64,000 nt of DNA from Allorhizobium sonneratiae (lineage in GTDB: Bacteria > Pseudomonadota > Alphaproteobacteria > Rhizobiales > Rhizobiaceae). Location: the NCBI RefSeq assembly GCF_023700755.1, contig NZ_JAMKOJ010000011.1, positions 62,001-126,000 of the forward strand, read 5' to 3'. The translations under genes and the position numbers were made by a program. The notes beneath the pieces were generated by a model, which was not told where the DNA came from, made no database searches, and was given only the letters and a program-made list of their open reading frames with translations. Position 1 is the first letter of the stretch. Every line of letters begins with the position of its first letter. Below are positions 59,426 to 64,000 of this stretch, piece after piece.

Positions 59426-60478
59426 ATGACCTTCTTCAAGACAATCGCGATGAGCGCAACGGTTGCCGCTTTCAGCATGGGTTTTGCTGGCGCAAGCTTT
59501 GCTGCTGATATTTCCGGTGCAGGTTCGAGTTTCATCTACCCGGTCTTCTCCAAGTGGGGCGAAGCCTATAAGAAGAGCACGGGCGTTGCTCTGAACTATC
59601 AGTCCATCGGTTCCGGCGGCGGTATCAAGCAGGTTGAAGCCAAGACCGTGACCTTTGGCGCCAGCGACAAGCCGCTGAGCGACGAAGAGCTGGAAAAGAA
59701 CGGCCTGACCCAGTTCCCGATGATCATGGGCGGCATTGTTCCCATGTACAACATCGAAGGTGTCAAGCCGGGTGAACTGGTTCTCGACGGCAAGACCATC
59801 GAGAAGATCTACATGGGTCAGATCACCAAGTGGAACGACAAGGAAATCCAGGACCTCAACAAGGGTATCAAGCTGCCCGACCAGCCGATCGTTGTTGTTC
59901 ACCGCGCTGACGGTTCCGGCACCACCTTCAACTTCACCAACTATCTGAGCAAGATCTCGCCGGAATGGCAGTCGAAGATTGGTTCCGACACCGCTGTCGA
60001 ATGGCCTGTCGGCGTTGGCGCCAAGGGTTCTGAAGGCGTTGCCAACACGGTCAAGCAGACCGCTGGCGCCATCGGCTACAACGAATATGCTTACGTGATC
60101 CAGAACAAGCTCGGCTATGCCAAGATGAAGAACGAAGCCGGCAAGGTTGTTGAGCCGTCGCTCGAAACCTTTGCATCTGCCGCTTCCAATGCTGACTGGG
60201 CGCATGCCAAGAACTTCAACCTGATCATCACCAATCAGCCGGGCGACAAGAGCTGGCCGATCGCTGCTTCGACCTGGGTTCTGATCCACAAGAACCCTGA
60301 TGATGTGGCGGCTGCCGAAGGTGCTCTGAAGTTCTTCTCCTGGGCTTACAAGAATGGCGGAAGCGAAGCCAAGGAACTGCAGTATGTTGCAATTCCGAAG
60401 AACGTCGTTTCGCTGATCGAAAAGTCCTGGAGCGAAACCATCAAGCACGATGGCAAGCCGGTTTTCGTCGCGAAGTAA
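59426..60478 (+). CDS. pstS: Phosphate ABC transporter substrate-binding protein PstS
   Basis: This 350-residue periplasmic protein has a signal peptide with cleavage after about A26 (ASFA-AD). The mature start [16 protein letters not shown] and the phosphate-binding [12 protein letters not shown] are standard. The ATG at 59426 gives the proper signal peptide; the frame extends upstream to 59402. Its codon usage is more biased than in neighbouring genes (many GCC/ATC/AAG), in line with high expression. A hairpin with T-run follows, so more PstS than transporter may be made. Confidence 0.97.
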   Translation: MTFFKTIAMSATVAAFSMGFAGASFAADISGAGSSFIYPVFSKWGEAYKKSTGVALNYQSIGSGGGIKQVEAKTVTFGASDKPLSDEELEKNGLTQFPMIMGGIVPMYNIEGVKPGELVLDGKTIEKIYMGQITKWNDKEIQDLNKGIKLPDQPIVVVHRADGSGTTFNFTNYLSKISPEWQSKIGSDTAVEWPVGVGAKGSEGVANTVKQTAGAIGYNEYAYVIQNKLGYAKMKNEAGKVVEPSLETFASAASNADWAHAKNFNLIITNQPGDKSWPIAASTWVLIHKNPDDVAAAEGALKFFSWAYKNGGSEAKELQYVAIPKNVVSLIEKSWSETIKHDGKPVFVAK

Positions 60479-60495
60479 TTCAGCTTAAGGCCTTG

Positions 60496-60528
60496 TGGCA
60501 GCGGGTGTGAAACCCGCTGCCAGTTTTT
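60496..60528 (+). terminator. Terminator/attenuator between pstS and pstC
   Basis: TGGCAGCGGGT (60496-60506) pairs perfectly with ACCCGCTGCCA (60512-60522), loop GTGAA, followed by GTTTTTG. It would end most pstS transcripts and leave the rest of the operon at lower level. Confidence 0.85.
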
Positions 60529-60540
60529 GAAGTTTGTCTG

Positions 60541-60636
60541 AGGAAAAGTGGAAACCCATTTTCCAGATCAGGACAAGCGGAAACAAAGAAGTTGAGAGCC
60601 TGTCTGGTTCAATCTAAACCTGATCAAGGCTAAAGA
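60541..60636 (+). repeat. Rhizobial mosaic repeat, copy 3
   Basis: Starting AGGAAAAGTGG and passing through AAGCGGAAACAAAG and GAGAGCCTGTCTGGTTC, it aligns with the reverse complement of 31975-32062 over nearly its full length and with 31017-31080 in its first half. It sits in the gap between pstS and pstC. Confidence 0.7.
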
Positions 60637-60738
60637 GGGGTCTGCAGGCTGTTTCCACATAATTGGGAGACCCTGCTCTTTGCTGTCGGCGCGGTTTCGT
60701 TTTATGACGCCGCGACAGTTCCGGGAGACAATCCGTCC

Positions 60739-61716
60739 ATGACAATCAGCGAGCAGTCCATGTCCGCCCACGATCGCCCCGAAGTGTTGTCCGCGGCGAA
60801 GCGGCAGCGGCTTCAGGACGCCATTTTCATCAGAACGACCTGGTTGTGCGCCATGCTGGTCATGGTGGTGCTGTTTGGTGTCTTTCTCTCTCTTCTGTGG
60901 CAGTCTCTTCCGGCCTGGCGCGCGCTCGGCATCGAGTTCATCTGGTCTGAGCGCTGGAGCCCGGCAAAGGATATTTACGGTGCTGCCGCGCCGATCTACG
61001 GCACGCTGGTCACATCGGTGATCGCGCTGATTATCGGTGTTCCGCTCAGCTTTGGCATTGCGATCTTTCTGACCGAGCTTTGCCCCATTCCTTTGCGCCG
61101 CCCGATTGGTGTGGCCATTGAGCTTCTCGCCGGCATTCCCAGCATCATTTACGGTCTCTGGGGCTTTTTCGTTCTGGCGCCGATCATGCAAACGAAAGTG
61201 CAGCCTTTTCTGATCGCGACCCTCGGCCATGTTCCTGGTCTGGAGGTGCTGTTCGACGGCGCGCCTTATGGTATTGGCATGTTGACGGCAGGCCTGGTTC
61301 TGGCGATCATGATCCTGCCGTTCATCACCTCGATCACCCGCGACGTGTTCACCACGGTTCCGGTGCTCCTGCGTGAATCGGCCTATGGCATGGGCATGAC
61401 AACCTGGGAAGTCGTGTTCTACATCATCATACCCTATACGCGCCGCGGTCTGATCGGCGGTGTGATGTTGGGGTTGGGACGTGCGCTTGGCGAAACCATG
61501 GCGGTCACCTTCGTTATTGGCAACTCGCACCGCATTGCGGCATCGCTTCTGGCTCCGGCCACGACGATTTCGGCAACGATCGCCAATGAGTTCAGTGAGG
61601 CGACGTCCGGTATGTACACATCGAGCCTTGTTGCTCTGGGTCTGATCCTGTTCTTCATCACCTTCGGCGTTCTCGCCCTGGCGAAGTGGGTCATCGGTCG
61701 CAGCGAACGGTTCTGA
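60739..61716 (+). CDS. pstC: Phosphate ABC transporter permease PstC
   Basis: The 325-residue inner-membrane permease has six or seven transmembrane segments and the binding-protein-dependent transport signature. The conserved [20 protein letters not shown] is in the first half, and the EAA loop is in [41 protein letters not shown]. It partners with PstA. The gene follows pstS after 260 bases that hold a terminator and a repeat. pstA starts 10 bases later. Confidence 0.96.
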   Translation: MTISEQSMSAHDRPEVLSAAKRQRLQDAIFIRTTWLCAMLVMVVLFGVFLSLLWQSLPAWRALGIEFIWSERWSPAKDIYGAAAPIYGTLVTSVIALIIGVPLSFGIAIFLTELCPIPLRRPIGVAIELLAGIPSIIYGLWGFFVLAPIMQTKVQPFLIATLGHVPGLEVLFDGAPYGIGMLTAGLVLAIMILPFITSITRDVFTTVPVLLRESAYGMGMTTWEVVFYIIIPYTRRGLIGGVMLGLGRALGETMAVTFVIGNSHRIAASLLAPATTISATIANEFSEATSGMYTSSLVALGLILFFITFGVLALAKWVIGRSERF

Positions 61717-61726
61717 GGAGAGTTTC

Positions 61727-62575
61727 ATGTCGATCATTACACGTCGATATATTGTCAACCGGATCGCTATGGTTCTGTCGGTCTTTTCGGCTGCGCTTGG
61801 AATTTTCGTGCTGGCCGCCATTCTCTGGGAATTGCTGTATCAGGGCCTTTCGGCGATGAAACCCTCGCTGTTCCTTGAGATGACGCCGCCGCCGGGTTCG
61901 GCTGGCGGTCTGGCCAACGCCATTTACGGCTCCTTCATGATGACGATGCTGGCCACGATCGTGGCAACACCCATCGGGATCATGGCGGGAACCTATCTGG
62001 CTGAATATGGCCGTGGCACCAAGCTTGGTGCGGTGGCGATCTTCATCAACGATATCCTGCTGGCCGCACCGTCGATCATCATCGGCCTGTTCATCTATAC
62101 GCTGCTTGTCGTGCCCTTCCAGCATTTCTCCGGTTACGCCGGGGCGGCCGCCCTTGGTCTCATCGCCATTCCGGTCGTCAACCGCACGACGCAGGATATG
62201 CTGGCGCTGGTGCCGGATGCCATGCGTGAAGCGGCAGCCGCCCTTGGTGCGCCGCGGTGGAAGGTGATGACGACCGTGATCTGGCGCAGCGCCCGCAGCG
62301 GGATGCTGACCGGCATTCTGCTGGCCATTGCCCGCATCAGCGGCGAAACGGCGCCCTTGCTGTTCACCGCACTCAACAACCAGTATTGGACCTCGGATCT
62401 GAGCAAGCCGATTTCCAACCTGCCGGTTGTGATTTTCCAATTCGCCATGAGCCCTTATGAAGACTGGCAGAGCCTTGCCTGGGGTGGCGCACTTCTCATC
62501 ACGCTTACGATCCTGCTGCTGAACATACTTGCACGCAGTCTGACTTCGGCGTCACTCTTCTCCAAGGAGGACTAG
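61727..62575 (+). CDS. pstA: Phosphate ABC transporter permease PstA
   Basis: The 282-residue permease has six transmembrane segments. The EAA-type loop is in [50 protein letters not shown]. With PstC it forms the channel for phosphate. GAGGAG precedes the ATG at 61727. Its TAG ends one base before the pstB start. Confidence 0.96.
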   Translation: MSIITRRYIVNRIAMVLSVFSAALGIFVLAAILWELLYQGLSAMKPSLFLEMTPPPGSAGGLANAIYGSFMMTMLATIVATPIGIMAGTYLAEYGRGTKLGAVAIFINDILLAAPSIIIGLFIYTLLVVPFQHFSGYAGAAALGLIAIPVVNRTTQDMLALVPDAMREAAAALGAPRWKVMTTVIWRSARSGMLTGILLAIARISGETAPLLFTALNNQYWTSDLSKPISNLPVVIFQFAMSPYEDWQSLAWGGALLITLTILLLNILARSLTSASLFSKED

Positions 62576-62576
62576 G

Positions 62577-63413
62577 ATGAACATGTTGGGTTCCGGAATT
62601 GATGCTGAAAGCAATAATGCCTCAGCGCAGGCTTTCAATCCTTCCGATATCGGGCGGCCGGTGAAGCTTGAAACCAAAAACCTCTGCTTCCATTACCAGA
62701 ACGGTCATCAGGTGCTGAAAAGCGTGAACCTGACGCTGCGTGACAAGACTGTCACGGCCTTCATCGGTCCGTCGGGTTGCGGCAAGTCCACGCTGCTGCG
62801 CATCTTCAACCGTATGTATGACCTTTATCCCGGTCAGCGGGCCGAAGGGGAAGTGCTGCTGGATGGCCGCAATATTCTCACATCTTCGGAAGACCTGAAC
62901 CGTCTTCGCGCCAAGGTTGGCATGGTGTTTCAGAAACCGACGCCGTTTCCGATGTCGATTTATGAAAATATCGCTTTCGGCATCCGGCTTTCGGAAAAAC
63001 TGTCGAAGTCGGAGATGAACGACCGGGTTGAGGCCGCACTTCGCGAAGCGGCTTTGTGGAACGAGGTCAAGGACAAGCTGCATCAGAGTGGTCTTGGCCT
63101 GTCCGGCGGTCAGCAGCAACGTTTGTGTATTGCCCGCGCCATTGCGGTGAAACCTTCGGTTCTGCTGCTGGATGAGCCGACCTCGGCGCTTGACCCGATC
63201 TCGACCAGCAAGGTCGAGGAACTCACCGAAAGCCTGCGCTCGCAATATTGCATTGCTATCGTCACGCATAACCTGCATCAGGCAGCGCGCATATCGCAAT
63301 ATACGGCTTTCATGTATCTCGGCGAGATGGTCGAATTCGACACGACGGAAAAAATCTTCAGCGCGCCGAAGAACCAGAAGACCAGCGATTATGTGACCGG
63401 CCGTTTCGGCTGA
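62577..63413 (+). CDS. pstB: Phosphate ABC transporter ATPase PstB
   Basis: The 278-residue ATPase powers phosphate import. Walker [10 protein letters not shown] is at 64-72, the Q-loop in [18 protein letters not shown], the signature [14 protein letters not shown], Walker [14 protein letters not shown], and the switch His in IVTHNLHQA. An ATG two codons later (62583) is an alternative start. It is the last pst gene; the usual phoU and phoB are not next to it. Confidence 0.97.
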   Translation: MNMLGSGIDAESNNASAQAFNPSDIGRPVKLETKNLCFHYQNGHQVLKSVNLTLRDKTVTAFIGPSGCGKSTLLRIFNRMYDLYPGQRAEGEVLLDGRNILTSSEDLNRLRAKVGMVFQKPTPFPMSIYENIAFGIRLSEKLSKSEMNDRVEAALREAALWNEVKDKLHQSGLGLSGGQQQRLCIARAIAVKPSVLLLDEPTSALDPISTSKVEELTESLRSQYCIAIVTHNLHQAARISQYTAFMYLGEMVEFDTTEKIFSAPKNQKTSDYVTGRFG

Positions 63414-63438
63414 ACCAGTGTTGATCTGAATTATGGAG

Positions 63439-63466
63439 CGGCGAGGCATGTCCTCGCCGTTTTTGT
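63439..63466 (+). terminator. Rho-independent terminator of the pst operon
   Basis: CGGCGAGG (63439-63446) pairs with CCTCGCCG (63452-63459), loop CATGT, followed by TTTTTG. Confidence 0.9.
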
Positions 63467-63584
63467 TTCAGGCGTTGCGATCCTTTGCCGCAGATCCATT
63501 TGTGCCCTCTGCACGCATGGCGAGATGAAAAAGCCCGTTGTATAAGCGTCGTCGAACTCGACGCGCTTGATACCGGAGGATGAG

Positions 63585-64000
63585 ATGAGCAGGAAAGATG
63601 TGATTGCAGGGTCACGCAATGAAGAGGGCATTCCGCGTGCTGTCGAGCAGTTGAAACAGCGCTTCGGCGAGCGATGCCAGACCGGTCAGTCTTTCCGTGA
63701 ACAGCATGCCCACACCACCACCTATCTGCCGTCGCAATTGCCCGATGCCGTTGTGTTCGTGGAAACCAGCGCCGAGGTGCAGGCCGTGGTGCAGATCTGC
63801 GCCGAGCACAAGGTGCCGATGGTGGCGTTTGGCACCGGCTCATCGCTGGAAGGACAGGTCAATGCCGCCAATGGCGGTATTTCCATTGATTTCAGCCGGA
63901 TGGACAAGGTTCTTGCCGTCAATGTCGAGGATCTTGACTGTACGGTAGAACCGGGAGTAACCCGCGAGGCACTCAATACTTATCTGCGCGATACAGGCCT
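63585..64000 (+). CDS. FAD-linked oxidase, D-lactate dehydrogenase/GlcD-like, N-terminal part (3' end outside window)
   Basis: From the ATG at 63585 (GGAGGATG just upstream) the frame is open to the window end, giving 138 complete codons. The pattern is the FAD-binding_4 domain of the PCMH type: TTYLPSQLPDAVVFVETSAEVQAVVQICAEHKVPMVAFGTGSSLEGQV is the signature with the FAD-pyrophosphate loop GTGSSLEG, followed by ISIDFSRMDKVLAVN and CTVEPGVTREAL. The closest type is cytochrome-linked D-lactate dehydrogenase or glycolate oxidase subunit GlcD. It follows the pst terminator and is a separate transcript. Confidence 0.88.
   Translation, partial: MSRKDVIAGSRNEEGIPRAVEQLKQRFGERCQTGQSFREQHAHTTTYLPSQLPDAVVFVETSAEVQAVVQICAEHKVPMVAFGTGSSLEGQVNAANGGISIDFSRMDKVLAVNVEDLDCTVEPGVTREALNTYLRDTG

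Overview
The window is chromosomal DNA from an alphaproteobacterium of the order Rhizobiales, most likely family Rhizobiaceae (Agrobacterium/Allorhizobium/Rhizobium type). The evidence is the RNase P RNA gene directly upstream of mraZ, a complete division and cell wall (dcw) cluster, a 585-residue FtsZ with a long Pro/Ala/Gln linker, small Rhizobiales-type proteins (DUF6074, CreA, a TIGR02588-like protein), and several copies of palindromic mosaic repeats of the kind found between rhizobial genes. I cannot name the species from sequence alone.

Layout. 1-2777: the end of an N-acetylmuramoyl-L-alanine amidase, a small lytic transglycosylase, a 160-bp MITE-like element and an FAD-dependent amine oxidase. 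2810-3204: rnpB. 3519-17674: mraZ-rsmH-ftsL-ftsI-murE-murF-mraY-murD-ftsW-murG-murC-murB, headed by four 10-bp-spaced MraZ-box repeats. 17858-19162: an MHS-family transporter on the opposite strand splits the cluster. 19441-25713: ddl-ftsQ-ftsA-ftsZ-lpxC, preceded by a perfect TTAA-N7-TTAA CtrA-type site. 25846-26643: a decayed flavin monooxygenase gene and a nested inverted-repeat element. 26812-34263: bamD, recN, cardiolipin synthase, an EEP-family phosphohydrolase and ligA. 34374-40359: a mixed region with an AT-rich orphan ORF, a DbpA-domain DEAD-box helicase, an acetyltransferase, creA and an alpha/beta-hydrolase-like orphan. 40360-47286: cheW-mcp, a Sco1/SenC protein, prmA, a 53-aa small ORF and an aminopeptidase P. 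47288-51632: azlCD, a DUF2164 gene, panBC, pncA and a VOC-family gene behind a SoxR-like promoter. 51662-54721: an operon of a NEW3-domain protein and an ABC-2 transporter. 55320-59112: a DUF6074 gene, an alcohol-dehydrogenase-like gene broken by a palindromic repeat insertion, and a UvrD/PcrA helicase. 59253-63413: pstSCAB with a PHO-box candidate. The window ends inside an FAD-linked oxidase gene.

How it works together. The 3.7-25.7 kb block makes the peptidoglycan precursor (MurC to MurF, Ddl, MraY, MurG, MurB), builds the divisome (FtsL, FtsI, FtsW, FtsQ, FtsA, FtsZ) and starts lipid A synthesis (LpxC); BamD follows for outer-membrane assembly. The pst genes form a high-affinity phosphate importer. 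The most distinctive regulatory signals are the MraZ box, the CtrA-type site before ddl, and a 19-bp-spacer SoxR-like promoter in front of the VOC gene. I found no CRISPR array, tRNA, prophage or intact insertion sequence, and no obvious new multi-gene defence or biosynthetic system. The less-described items are regulatory sites, repeats, small ORFs and gene remnants.
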